From Bacillota bacterium (GTDB taxonomy: Bacteria > Bacillota > Clostridia > Acetivibrionales > DSM-1351), in NCBI GenBank assembly GCA_023393115.1, contig JAEWMS010000071.1, positions 1-62,643 of the forward strand: a stretch of 62,643 nt of DNA, written 5' to 3'. Shown piece after piece: positions 17,995 through 27,162 of the stretch; within the stretch, counting starts at the first letter, position 1, and every line of letters begins with the position of its first letter. The translations under genes were made by a program, and so were the position numbers. Below the pieces are notes generated by a model. The model saw only the letters and a program-made list of their open reading frames with translations, was not told the DNA's origin and did no database searches.

Positions 17995-18897
17995 ATGTTT
18001 TTACTGAAAATTATTACCATTTTGGTTTTAACAGGAAGCATAATGTACTTGCTTGTAATACTATTGACTAAGCGTTCTGAATACTCCGATTACATAAATG
18101 CACTTGATAAGAAGGAGTTTTCTCTAAAAAGTTTTTTCCCCATTGGGCTTTATATTCTGGATAGGTTCAGCTATTCCTTTAATACTTCCTATGACAGAAA
18201 AATACTAAGTTACCTTTCAGAACTATATGGACAGGAGTACTCGTCTTTTTATGTCAGGGTTATGTACGCAAATAAAATAGTATTGATAACATTATTCATT
18301 CTTTTTGAGCTGATAATCGGGCTTGTTACAGGCTATGACCCCACATATATTGTTTACGTCTTATTGCTGCTTGTGCTGCTTTTGTTTTCTCAGGATCAGA
18401 AACTTGGCAGCAAAGTGAAGAAAAGAAGATTGGAGATACAGCTGGAATTCCCCAATTTTATTAACAAGCTAACCTTGTTGTTAAATGCGGGCCTGACCAT
18501 GTCAAAGGCCTGGGAGAAAATTTCGTCCGACAGAAAACCAAATAATTGTAATAACTCTTTTTACTCAGAGGTTGATAAGACGGTAGCTGATATCAAAGCC
18601 GGAAAGAACGAGACCGAGGCGTACAGCCAGTTTGCCAAAAGGGCTAAAACTCCGGAAATATCAAGGCTTATGTCCACAATCCTTCAAAATACCAAGAGGG
18701 GCGGAAATGATTTGGTGCTTTCAATGAGACTACAATCCAATGAATGCTGGGAGATGCGTAAAAATGCCATAAGAAGACTGGGGGAAGAGGCGTCCACCAA
18801 ACTGCTTTTTCCCATGATGATTATGTTTTTCGCCATTATCATAATTGTTGTAACCCCTGCGCTTCTCTCCATGCAGGGAATATCGTCTGAATTTTAA
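17995..18897 (+). CDS. tadC: TadC-like inner-membrane platform protein
   Basis: The second GspF-type platform subunit, 300 residues, starting 6 bp after tadB. It has an N-terminal helix, a pair of central helices, the GspF-like motif FPNFINKLTLLLNAGLTMSK (about 155-174) and two C-terminal helices (FPMMIMFFAIIIIVVTPALL). In Tad systems TadB and TadC form the base on which CpaF acts. Confidence 0.9.
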   Translation: MFLLKIITILVLTGSIMYLLVILLTKRSEYSDYINALDKKEFSLKSFFPIGLYILDRFSYSFNTSYDRKILSYLSELYGQEYSSFYVRVMYANKIVLITLFILFELIIGLVTGYDPTYIVYVLLLLVLLLFSQDQKLGSKVKKRRLEIQLEFPNFINKLTLLLNAGLTMSKAWEKISSDRKPNNCNNSFYSEVDKTVADIKAGKNETEAYSQFAKRAKTPEISRLMSTILQNTKRGGNDLVLSMRLQSNECWEMRKNAIRRLGEEASTKLLFPMMIMFFAIIIIVVTPALLSMQGISSEF

Positions 18898-18952
18898 GCT
18901 AAGCTACACATAGATTGGCTGATAATAAATACTAAAAAAGGAGGTTTGAAAG

Positions 18953-19162
18953 ATGAGTCATATATTCAAGAGGTTTATAACAGAGGAGGACGGCATGGGT
19001 ACTGTTGAGGTGATAATTATTATTGCAGTATTAGTGGGCGTAGCATTACTTTTCAGAAAACAACTTATAAATTTTGTTAACTCAATAATTAATAACCTGT
19101 TCCCAGATGCGAGCATGCTTGAAAACAATAAAACAGGTACACAGGGCACACTTGGAGGATAG
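18953..19162 (+). CDS. flp: Flp-type major pilin
   Basis: A small prepilin of 69 residues. The leader MSHIFKRFITEEDG is followed by MGTVEVIIIIAVLVGVALLF, which has the Glu at mature position 5 and the hydrophobic assembly helix. Cleavage by the prepilin peptidase is expected after the Gly at residue 14. The C-terminal tail is Asn/Thr/Gly rich. A full AAAGGAGG site 7-8 nt before the ATG suggests high expression. This is the Firmicute Flp1-like form, shorter than most type IV pilins. Confidence 0.88.
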   Translation: MSHIFKRFITEEDGMGTVEVIIIIAVLVGVALLFRKQLINFVNSIINNLFPDASMLENNKTGTQGTLGG

Positions 19163-19182
19163 TGGCTCCAACAAATAGCAAG

Positions 19183-19223
19183 ACTCCCGGAAAAGGGGGG
19201 AATTCTCTCTCCCTTTCTGGAGT
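19183..19223 (+). other. Intercistronic hairpin after flp
   Basis: ACTCCCGGAAAAGGGG (19183-19198) pairs with CCCTTTCTGGAGT (19211-19223) across a 12-nt loop. There is no T-run, so it is not a classic terminator. It lies 20 nt after the pilin stop in a 143-bp gap of an otherwise tight operon. A likely role is to protect the flp mRNA end or partly stop transcription, so that pilin is made in excess of the machine proteins. That role is inference. Confidence 0.6.
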
Positions 19224-19305
19224 AGTTCAAGTCTGCCTGTAGTAAAGTTATTACTAAAAATCATTAAGGATCTGAAACCATTTACCCTGACTAATTAATT
19301 CGTCC

Positions 19306-19959
19306 TTGAAGGAGGGAGAAGCTATAAGAAAGATAGTACATAAAACAATAGCAAAAGTGTATTTACTAAATGCTAAAGGCAGTTTTACCGTTGAAGCTTC
19401 TATATTTTTTTCGCTGGTCTTTTTACTTCTGGTTGTGTTGGTCTATGCCTTTATTATTATGTACCAGTACACAACTCTTCAAAGTGTGGCAAATGAAGCT
19501 GCAAATAGAGGCGCGGCATATTATGTAAAGCAATTTGAAGAAGGGACTAAATGGCCCAGGAAAAAAAATCCTTATTGGAGGATTTTTGATACAAACGACC
19601 TTGAGAAAAAGACCAAAATAGAAAGTTACTCCCTTAAAGAACTGGAACCTTCTATTGTTAACACAGAAAAATTTGCAAGTGTAGACACCTCCTATAATAT
19701 TCTAATCAAACAGTTTAGGCTTGGGCTTGAGGAAAAATACCCGCTTCCGGTAGGTGAACTGCTTGCCGTTTTCGGAATTTCACCCAAGCTTGTCTTAAAA
19801 GCTGAAGCCTCATGTCCCTTGGAGGACAATGCTGAGTTCATAAGAAACCTGGATATGGTCATCGATATAAAAAATTGTCTGGTAAATAGCGATAATAAGT
19901 GGATCGGTAGCGGATCAAAGGTCAGTGAGATTGTAGATAAACTAATCAAGAAAAAATAA
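19306..19959 (+). CDS. TadE-like pseudopilin
   Basis: A protein of about 210 residues with the TadE signature KGSFTVEASIFFSLVFLLLV (Gly-Ser-x-Thr-Val-Glu before a membrane helix). The rest is an extracytoplasmic domain. The start is doubtful. A TTG opens the frame at 19306, but the only ribosome site (AAGGAGGG, 19309-19316) lies after it. The next in-frame codon at a normal distance is ATA at 19324, with no ATG or GTG before the TadE motif. It lies 18 bp before the next gene. Confidence 0.8.
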   Translation: MKEGEAIRKIVHKTIAKVYLLNAKGSFTVEASIFFSLVFLLLVVLVYAFIIMYQYTTLQSVANEAANRGAAYYVKQFEEGTKWPRKKNPYWRIFDTNDLEKKTKIESYSLKELEPSIVNTEKFASVDTSYNILIKQFRLGLEEKYPLPVGELLAVFGISPKLVLKAEASCPLEDNAEFIRNLDMVIDIKNCLVNSDNKWIGSGSKVSEIVDKLIKKK

Positions 19960-19976
19960 AGGTACGGTGAAAAACC

Positions 19977-22124
19977 ATGAAAGTTTCCAGATTAATAAGC
20001 TATAAAGGGTCAATAACTGTATTTGTCAGCATAGTCTTAACTTCTATTTTCCTGGTTGTGGGAACCTTTACCGATGCTGCAAGAATAAAACTTGCGCACT
20101 CGCAGGTACAAAGAGCCAACCAAACAGCTCTTTCTTCAGTGCTAGCCTGTTACAACAACGAGCTTAAGGATGAATATGGACTGTTTGGCTTCTGTCAGGA
20201 CAATGATACTATTACTGATTGTTATGAAGAGTATTTTTCCAAGAACTTAAATATTGGCAGCCAGGATTTTCTTTACGGTTACAATATCGAAAATATTAAG
20301 CTTGAACAACTATTTAATCTTGAAAATACCGAAGTTTTTGAAGAGCAGACCATGGAGTTTATGAAATACAGGGCTCCGGCAGAAATGGCTTCTGTTTTAC
20401 TTTCAAAAACAGAAGTAATAAAGAATATTTCCAAAGGCTCAAAACTATATAAAAGAAAGATGGAAACTGACAAAAAAGCGGGAGTTATAGGCGAGTTACA
20501 GATGTTTTTAGAAGACAAAACAAATAAGATAAATAGCTTCGGCATTGCCTCAAAACTAAGTGATTTGAAGAGTAAAATTATTGATAATAATATGCTTCAA
20601 GAGAGTTTATCAGAACAGCTTAGCAATCTTCAGAGCCTTTATTCGGGTGAAGGGGACCGTGCAGCTAAGAAAGATTTACTTAAGGAAATAGACTCAATTC
20701 AGCAACAACTTAGAGAGCTGGTACGGGAGAAAGCAGAGTTAAAAAATACTATACTAAACAACATAAATCAATTTAAGACGTTCAACACAGATGCGAAGGA
20801 ACATGCAAATAATATAACTATAAAAAAGGATGAACTGCTGAACAGAATTGAAGAAGAACTAAAATTTGCCGACAGTAACCAGGAAGGCATAGAAGAAATT
20901 CAAAAGAACTATAAGGAAACCCTTTTTGGTATGAAAAAACTTGTTGGTGAAGATAACTCATACTCGGTAACCGAAAATTATGAAACAAATATTAACTATT
21001 GCGTGAATATTATTAATAAGGCTAATAGCAGTGAAGATGATTTTCTATCAGCTCTGGACGATTTATGTGTGCCGAAAGAAATCAATTATACCTTTAATAA
21101 ATGTTCACAAGCCTCCTCCGAGGACGAGGACAATCGGGGAAAAGTTAATCAGGTAATAAAAAAGGCCTTTAATCAAAAGGGTGAAATGAAGTGTATTGAC
21201 AGTGATTTGCTAAAGCAACTGCCATCAAGAAAAAGAAAGCTTCCTGAGGAAAACTCAGATTGGGATACCAAGGATTTTGATACTTCGAACGGCGCAGAAA
21301 AGGAACTTCAATATATTGCAGAAAAAGAAAACCGATTATCTCAGATAGCATTAAGTGTGGCAGAAGAATTATACCTTAATGAATACATAATGGGTTTATT
21401 CAGGCATGATGTCCCTCTTCTGAAGGGAGAGAAAGACAGTGCGGCCTACAATTTGAGATCTGAGGACAAGTATAAAAGAAACGGTTTTTTCTCCTGTTAT
21501 GAAGTAGAATATATAATTAACGGTAATAAAGACGAAGCAGTAAATTCACTGCTGATTAAGTCGGAAATTCTTGCCTTGCGCCTTGCTGCAAACGTAATAC
21601 ATATATATTCGGACCCCTCAAAAATGAGCAGAGTTACCTGCCTGGCAGCTGCTTTAAGCAGTTGGAATGCAGGATTATCAGCTCCTATAATTGAAACCAT
21701 GTTGATTTTCTCCTGGGCTATGTTTGAGTCTCTTTACGATCTGGAACAACTAAGTCTCGGGGAGAAAATAGCTCTCTATAAAACAAAAGACCAATGGAAA
21801 ACAGATATATCCGGAACTGTTAATAACAAAAACATCACCAATGCTGATAAAAACCCCTTCCTATTAAGCTATCAGGACTACCTGAGAATATTTTTATTAC
21901 TGACCGATAAGGAAAAAAAGCTTGCCAGAACCCAGGATATTATTCAGCTTAATGTAGGCCTGTCTTGTGAAGGCTTTACCCTGGAAAACGCTTATGTTGC
22001 ATTGGCGGCTGATACAACGGTATCCATAAAGAATCTGTTTGTATCCTTCCCGGTATTTACACCGGATGCAAGAAGGAATATATCAAGAACAAGTATCAAT
22101 GAAAGGATGCTTATAAGTTATTAA
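19977..22124 (+). CDS. DUF5702-like Tad accessory protein
   Basis: A protein of 715 residues with a TadG/TadE-like N terminus (KGSITVFVSIVLTSIFLVVG) followed by SQVQRANQTALSSVLACYN. Residues about 180-320 are a long coiled coil rich in Glu, Lys, Leu and Gln. The C-terminal third (about 480-640) is a helical domain with hydrophobic stretches and LSSWNAGLSAPIIETMLIFS. DUF5702 proteins occur in clostridial Tad clusters; their role is not known. It is probably an anchored extracytoplasmic subunit of the pilus. Confidence 0.7.
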   Translation: MKVSRLISYKGSITVFVSIVLTSIFLVVGTFTDAARIKLAHSQVQRANQTALSSVLACYNNELKDEYGLFGFCQDNDTITDCYEEYFSKNLNIGSQDFLYGYNIENIKLEQLFNLENTEVFEEQTMEFMKYRAPAEMASVLLSKTEVIKNISKGSKLYKRKMETDKKAGVIGELQMFLEDKTNKINSFGIASKLSDLKSKIIDNNMLQESLSEQLSNLQSLYSGEGDRAAKKDLLKEIDSIQQQLRELVREKAELKNTILNNINQFKTFNTDAKEHANNITIKKDELLNRIEEELKFADSNQEGIEEIQKNYKETLFGMKKLVGEDNSYSVTENYETNINYCVNIINKANSSEDDFLSALDDLCVPKEINYTFNKCSQASSEDEDNRGKVNQVIKKAFNQKGEMKCIDSDLLKQLPSRKRKLPEENSDWDTKDFDTSNGAEKELQYIAEKENRLSQIALSVAEELYLNEYIMGLFRHDVPLLKGEKDSAAYNLRSEDKYKRNGFFSCYEVEYIINGNKDEAVNSLLIKSEILALRLAANVIHIYSDPSKMSRVTCLAAALSSWNAGLSAPIIETMLIFSWAMFESLYDLEQLSLGEKIALYKTKDQWKTDISGTVNNKNITNADKNPFLLSYQDYLRIFLLLTDKEKKLARTQDIIQLNVGLSCEGFTLENAYVALAADTTVSIKNLFVSFPVFTPDARRNISRTSINERMLISY

Positions 22125-22154
22125 ACGTATTATGACATTTAGCGGAGGAGGCAT

Positions 22155-23255
22155 ATGAAACTAAAAACTGCAGGAAAGGGATCTATTACAGTGGAAGCTG
22201 CCATAATGCTGCCTTTGTTCATAATAGCAGTTATGGCCTTTGCCTTTATCCTTAAGGTGTATTATACAAATGAAATTATTCAAAATGCTCTGACAGGGGC
22301 GTCCAGACAAATGAGTGCTTACAGCCTTTTATACTATAAAACCAATGCTGAAGAGGTCATCAGCAGCCTTGAAAGATTCAGCAGCTCTGATACTGTAAGT
22401 GATACTTTGGGAGATAATTGGCTAACCTCAAGTATCCAGGCAGCGGGAAAGGATGCTACCGATTTTGCTCGGACACAATTGGCCTTAGTTCCTGCAGCAA
22501 AGCTTATTATTCGTAATCAGCTTGAAGTCGATAATTACAAGGACATTGATGAAAGGCTTTCCGACTTGAATATAGCAGGAGGCTTTGACGGTTTTGACTT
22601 TTCAGACAGTAAAATGCTGGCAGATGGCAGGAGCCTTGATATTACTGTGAGCTATACAATGAAGTTTCCATTTCTCTCTGAGCTTCTTCCGGGGATGAGA
22701 CTGAAGCAAACAGCATCCTCGTGTATATGGGCAGGGGAGGAAGGCGTAGGAAGTAACGGTGATGAAGAGGATGACAATGGTAAAAGTGTTTGGGATATGA
22801 CAAACATAAAACGTGGTCAAGAGATACGAAAACGTCAGGGGGCAAATCTTCCCTTTAATTTTCCCACGGTTGCGAAGTTTGAAAACAGGACAGCAACCAG
22901 TATCAAGAGTCTTAACATAGACGAACCCTATTATAAAGATGCTGTAAGTCTGGAAAAGAAAATAACAGGATACATAAATAAACTGGAGAAGTTTGAAGGA
23001 GGAGAAAGCGGTGGAGTATCAATAAGCAGTTCGGATATTTCGAATAGGGTTTTAATACTTGTTATACCCGAAACTGATTTGACGCTGGTCCAGCAAAGTG
23101 TAATTGACAAGTGTATCCGTGTTGCTGAAAGTAAGGGTATAACTCTGAAACCTGTTAAAGCATACGGTAGAAAGGGGGAGGGTGAAACACAGTCTGATAA
23201 GAGCGGTGCAAACAAGGGTAACACGGAGGAAAATATCGGAGATGGAAAAGACTGA
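22155..23255 (+). CDS. TadE-like pseudopilin (second copy)
   Basis: A protein of 366 residues that starts with KGSITVEAAIMLPLFIIAVM, the TadE-type pilin-like segment, after a GGAGGAG site. The extracytoplasmic part ends in a domain that looks like a strand-helix fold (RVLILVIPETDLTLVQQSVI) and a low-complexity Gly/Lys/Asn tail. The 3' end overlaps the prepilin peptidase start by 14 nt, suggesting translational coupling. Confidence 0.8.
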   Translation: MKLKTAGKGSITVEAAIMLPLFIIAVMAFAFILKVYYTNEIIQNALTGASRQMSAYSLLYYKTNAEEVISSLERFSSSDTVSDTLGDNWLTSSIQAAGKDATDFARTQLALVPAAKLIIRNQLEVDNYKDIDERLSDLNIAGGFDGFDFSDSKMLADGRSLDITVSYTMKFPFLSELLPGMRLKQTASSCIWAGEEGVGSNGDEEDDNGKSVWDMTNIKRGQEIRKRQGANLPFNFPTVAKFENRTATSIKSLNIDEPYYKDAVSLEKKITGYINKLEKFEGGESGGVSISSSDISNRVLILVIPETDLTLVQQSVIDKCIRVAESKGITLKPVKAYGRKGEGETQSDKSGANKGNTEENIGDGKD

Positions 23256-23832
23256 AAAGACACAAAAGACTGAAAAGACATATAAGATTGAAAAGACACA
23301 AAAGCTGGGTAACATTACAACAAACAGATATTTCTTTAAAACAGTCATTTTGCTTATAGCTTGCCTTGGAACTGAAATTCATATTCTTTTTACCAGTGAT
23401 ATAGGAGTTCCTGTAGTCATGACAGCAGTACTGCTTTTTATCCAATTGGTTGCTGCCGGTAGTGATTTGCGAAACAGAACAATACCAATATGGCTTATCC
23501 TGTCTTCAATGGTGTTTGGAGCACTATTATTATGTTTTTCAAGTGACTACATCTCAGTAAAAGCACATATAATTGGCGGTCTTTTGGCTTTTTTGATTAT
23601 AGCTCCATTAATTTATATGACAAAAGGTCAGATTGGTACTGGGGATTTGATGCTGCTAGCTGTAACGGGACTATTTTCAGGCTGGACAAGCCTGTTGAAC
23701 ATATTGTTCATATCGGTTTTTCTGTCAGGTGTTTTTTCACTTTTTATTATTGTACTAAAGAAAGTCAGCGGCAGGTCTGAAATCCCATTTGCGCCTTTTA
23801 TATTCCTGGCTACAGTTATTGTAAACTTATAG
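23242..23832 (+). CDS. Type IV prepilin peptidase (A24, CpaA/TadV-like)
   Basis: About 196 residues from the ATG at 23242, just after a CGGAG sequence; the frame is open further upstream but overlaps the previous gene more. The N terminus is a run of Lys-Thr-Glu/Gln repeats before the first helix, which is unusual. The two catalytic Asp motifs are present: AGSDLRNRTIPIWLIL and GQIGTGDLML (GxGD). Several membrane helices surround them. It should cut the Flp and pseudopilin leaders. A second A24 gene follows at 25589. Confidence 0.85.
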   Translation: MEKTEKTQKTEKTYKIEKTQKLGNITTNRYFFKTVILLIACLGTEIHILFTSDIGVPVVMTAVLLFIQLVAAGSDLRNRTIPIWLILSSMVFGALLLCFSSDYISVKAHIIGGLLAFLIIAPLIYMTKGQIGTGDLMLLAVTGLFSGWTSLLNILFISVFLSGVFSLFIIVLKKVSGRSEIPFAPFIFLATVIVNL

Positions 23833-23852
23833 AACTCGGGAGGTGATATATC

Positions 23853-25592
23853 TTGGACAGGGATTTTGAGAATGATTTTGAAGTTTTATTTGAAAATAAT
23901 TCAACAACAAATTATCTGGTTTTAAGAGCTAAAGAAAATATCAATGTACTTAATTATCAGGTACAAATGCTATTAAACAATAAAATAAAAGGGTTACTGG
24001 ATTTCAATATTAACTACATTGGAGGTGAATTGAACTGCTTTTACAATGTCACGTCAAAATGTACGTTAGCCAGCTTTATGTCAAGAAAGAAGTTCACTCG
24101 AGATGAATTTTTGGTAATGCTCCTTAACATTATGAATAATATATGTCACATAAAAAATTACTTGCTATATGATTACAACATTTTACTTGATGAGAGATAT
24201 ATTTACGTTCAACCTGAAAAAATGGAGATTTTCTTCGTTTATCTGCCCTTTAACAGAAGTAAAAATGACTATAAGACATTCCTGCTTAAGCTTGTGGTAG
24301 AAATGGCAAGATTTTGCGCAGAGGATAGTGATAATTATCTGCAGAGAATTCTGGAATTCATAAGGAATGATTTATTCAGTCTCGGTACACTTAAAACCCA
24401 GCTCGAAATTCTTCTGGGAAGTGATATAAAGAGCATTGAGGCCAATCAGAACGCTTGTTTTGACAACAAAAAAAGCTTATGTGGCTTTAATGCTTCTGAT
24501 ATAAGAGTTGAAAATAGCATGAGGGAGTTATCGGGTAAGTTTTCGGGTAAGTTTTCTGATGAGTTCTCAGATAAGTTTTCAGATAAGTACACAGGGAAGT
24601 TTGCTAGTAAGTTTACAGAAAAACGATTTATATCAGACGGTGACGACAAAAACCATGAGAAAAAAGCAGTAAGGGAGAAGTTTGAGAAAACAGTTAAGGA
24701 GCCGCTTCAAGGTGCAGACATTAAATCAAAGAGTGTGAAGATACCTGCGATTCCCTTGACTGGTGAATACACCGACAAGACAAGATTGCCAAATAGGAAA
24801 GGTAGTAATAGGCAAAATTTTGTCAATAAGCCAAAAAAACCAATGTTGTCTTTAAAACCCGGTGGGGTTAAGAACTTGCCGGCGTTAGGGTTTATACTTT
24901 TTCAGCCCGTTTTGCTTATTTTATACATATTAACCGTTACCAGCGGTTTTGTTGACGCCGGCGGAAAGAAACTTGAAACAGCAATTATTCCCTTGGTGAT
25001 TTTTGCCTGCATAGATGTGCTTGTATTCAGACTCAGCAGAGATAGGCTCAAGGCAGATAAAGGTGATAGTGTTGAAAATGTTAAAAATGGTGAAAAGGCT
25101 CATAAGGTTGATACCGATGCAGGAGTTATCAGCTTTATTACCGGCAAAATGCGTGCAGGCAGCCAGGAGCAGCAAGCAATAATTGCTGAGCAGGAGAATA
25201 TTAAGAAACAAATTCCTGCCCCTCAGCCGGTATATCACGGAGAAACCGAGATAATCAGAAAACCTAAGATAAAAGCAAGAGCGTACCTGAAAGAACTGGA
25301 GGGAGAAACTGTTATTGAACTGGATAAAAAGAGTATACTGGTAGGCAGAATGGAGGGCTTTGTGGACACTGTGCTTAAGAGCAGTGCTGTAGGGAAAATA
25401 CATGCGGAGATTTTATCTGAAAAGGGCGATTATTTTATAGTAGACTGCAATTCTAGAAATGGAACTTTTATTAACGGTAAACGCCTTGTGTCAAATACCA
25501 GGATAAAAGTTCAGAATAATGATATGGTGAGGTTTGCAAATAAGGAATTTAAGTTTTTCAGTTCTGCATTGCCCGGGGAGGTCGTAATATGA
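23853..25592 (+). CDS. DUF6382-like protein with C-terminal FHA domain
   Basis: A protein of 579 residues starting at TTG after GGGAGGTG. The N-terminal about 190 residues look like the DUF6382 domain. A low-complexity repeat follows (about 228-256) of the type FSGK/FSDK/YTGK. Two membrane helices lie at about 345-385. The C-terminal FHA domain (about 485-565) carries the phosphopeptide-binding residues in LVGRMEG, SSAVGKIHAEI and CNSRNGTFING. It may link the pilus to Ser/Thr phosphorylation signalling. Its stop overlaps the next start by 4 nt. Confidence 0.8.
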   Translation: MDRDFENDFEVLFENNSTTNYLVLRAKENINVLNYQVQMLLNNKIKGLLDFNINYIGGELNCFYNVTSKCTLASFMSRKKFTRDEFLVMLLNIMNNICHIKNYLLYDYNILLDERYIYVQPEKMEIFFVYLPFNRSKNDYKTFLLKLVVEMARFCAEDSDNYLQRILEFIRNDLFSLGTLKTQLEILLGSDIKSIEANQNACFDNKKSLCGFNASDIRVENSMRELSGKFSGKFSDEFSDKFSDKYTGKFASKFTEKRFISDGDDKNHEKKAVREKFEKTVKEPLQGADIKSKSVKIPAIPLTGEYTDKTRLPNRKGSNRQNFVNKPKKPMLSLKPGGVKNLPALGFILFQPVLLILYILTVTSGFVDAGGKKLETAIIPLVIFACIDVLVFRLSRDRLKADKGDSVENVKNGEKAHKVDTDAGVISFITGKMRAGSQEQQAIIAEQENIKKQIPAPQPVYHGETEIIRKPKIKARAYLKELEGETVIELDKKSILVGRMEGFVDTVLKSSAVGKIHAEILSEKGDYFIVDCNSRNGTFINGKRLVSNTRIKVQNNDMVRFANKEFKFFSSALPGEVVI

Positions 25593-26119
25593 TTGCAGCA
25601 AAGCTTTCGGTATTTATTATATTATTGTTACTTCTTACCCTTACGGTGATAAGTGATATTAAAATCTCCAAAATCAAAAATCTTCATGTTCTGATAGCTG
25701 CTTTATCAGGTATTATAATAAATACTTATTTCTATGGAATGGAGGGATTAAAGACAAGTATTGTTGCTCTTGTAATTCCTGTAATTTTGTTAGGTATATT
25801 CTTTTACATGAGATTTTTAGGCGCAGGAGACATAAAGCTATACAGCGCGGTCGGTGCATTGCTGGGCTGGGAAGCCGGCTTATTCATAATAGGTTATTCC
25901 ATGCTGATTGCCGGGGTTGCAGCATTTATAAAACTCCTCGGTACAGGTGAACTGGCCAAAAGCTTTCGCAGTCTGGGGAGGGACGTCAAGCTTTTGATAT
26001 ACAGCGGAGGCTGTTGTCAGGGCCTGTCACTAAATAAAAGCAATAGGCATATTATAAAGCTCTCTCCGGCAATAGCTTTTGGCACGGTTATTCATTCGGT
26101 ATTGATTTTTATGAGTTGA
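25589..26119 (+). CDS. Second type IV prepilin peptidase (A24)
   Basis: A short A24 protease of 176 residues with six or so membrane helices. The first catalytic Asp lies in TVISDIKISKIKN and the second in FLGAGDIKLYSAVG (GxGD). It is the last gene of the Tad operon and its start overlaps the FHA gene. Two complete prepilin peptidases in one cluster suggest different substrates, for example Flp versus the TadE-like pseudopilins. Only 12 bp separate it from the convergent patatin gene, and no hairpin terminator is seen. Confidence 0.85.
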   Translation: MIAAKLSVFIILLLLLTLTVISDIKISKIKNLHVLIAALSGIIINTYFYGMEGLKTSIVALVIPVILLGIFFYMRFLGAGDIKLYSAVGALLGWEAGLFIIGYSMLIAGVAAFIKLLGTGELAKSFRSLGRDVKLLIYSGGCCQGLSLNKSNRHIIKLSPAIAFGTVIHSVLIFMS

Positions 26120-26131
26120 ATGGATTTATTA

Positions 26132-27010
26132 TCAGTCCTGAGCGTTGTAGACTATATTTTCAGCGTTTATGCATAGCTTCAAAATATCTTTAAACTTTTC
26201 AGCGGCATCCTCATAACCGTTTTTGTACAGTCTTCTTAGGTTTTCAGGATTCTTTTCAAATCTTGACACTTCTACCGGCATTTTAGGTCTTATTATTACA
26301 GCCTTGTTTTGCTTTTCAAGCTGTTCTGACAAGCGGATACTTTCATTGTAATTCTTATGTCTGTCCTTGATTGTTGCTGCCAGATTTGGATATTTCCTTA
26401 GAGCCAGTTTGCACAGCGGGTAAAGTTTGTTTTTATTTTTCACATAACCGTTATGCCGGGTAAGTACTACTATGTGAATATCAAAGCCGCTGGCAATAGA
26501 GTAGCCTATAGGAATGGAATCTGATGGCCCGCCATCCACAAGCAGCTTTCCGTCCACCTCTACAATGGGAGATACAAGGGGAATGGAGCTTGATGCCCTG
26601 ACGTAGACACCATCAGTACTCATATCTTTTATGGGTGTGTAAACAGCCTTTCCGGTTCTACAATCGGTAGAAACAGTAGTCAGTCTGCAATCTGAAGCTT
26701 TAAAGGTATCATAATCAAAAGGTATCAGTTTATTTGGAATGTCATCAAACAGAAAATCCATATTAAAAATCGAGCCCCTGGTAAATAGGCCCATAATACT
26801 TATATAACGTTTATCTGAACAGTAGTCTGTATTAATTTCAAGATTTCTGCCTCTCTGACCCGAGATATATGAGACAGAATTACAGGCTCCTGCCGATACT
26901 CCGATTATGTCCTGAAAAACTAGTCCCTTTTCCATAAAATAGTCCAATACTCCGGCAGTGTATAACCCTCTCATTCCTCCGCCTTCAAGTATCAAGCTTA
27001 CTTTAGCCAT
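26132..27010 (-). CDS. Patatin-like phospholipase
   Basis: A protein of about 292 residues. Start chosen at 27010 because GGAGG overlaps the outer ATG and sits 5 nt before the inner one (MAKVSLILEGG). The patatin catalytic dyad is clear: oxyanion loop EGGGMRGLYTAGVL, nucleophile Ser in GVSAGAC (about residue 40) and Asp in LLVDGGPSDSIP. This matches the bacterial RssA/YjjU group of cytosolic lipid acyl hydrolases. There is no signal peptide. It is divergent from another predicted phospholipase at 27163. Confidence 0.9.
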   Translation of the reverse strand: MAKVSLILEGGGMRGLYTAGVLDYFMEKGLVFQDIIGVSAGACNSVSYISGQRGRNLEINTDYCSDKRYISIMGLFTRGSIFNMDFLFDDIPNKLIPFDYDTFKASDCRLTTVSTDCRTGKAVYTPIKDMSTDGVYVRASSSIPLVSPIVEVDGKLLVDGGPSDSIPIGYSIASGFDIHIVVLTRHNGYVKNKNKLYPLCKLALRKYPNLAATIKDRHKNYNESIRLSEQLEKQNKAVIIRPKMPVEVSRFEKNPENLRRLYKNGYEDAAEKFKDILKLCINAENIVYNAQD

Positions 27011-27162
27011 ATTAACCTCCATTGTAAATATTAACCATTTGCTATATTCTCACTGAATTATACCTCTTTTTTTATCTATATTCAACAATGCATTATATAG
27101 CGATTTCAGCGATAATAATAATATATATTTTTATTACATGTACAACGCTACGGAGGTTTTAA

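Noticed and set aside
23052..23445. Several minus-strand ORFs over the prepilin peptidase 5' end
   Set aside because: They are antisense shadows of the Lys-Thr-Glu repeat and have no start signals.
24533..24620. Possible CRISPR-like array (short tandem repeats)
   Set aside because: The units are about 12-15 bp, in frame within the FHA protein gene and without spacers; it is a coding low-complexity repeat.
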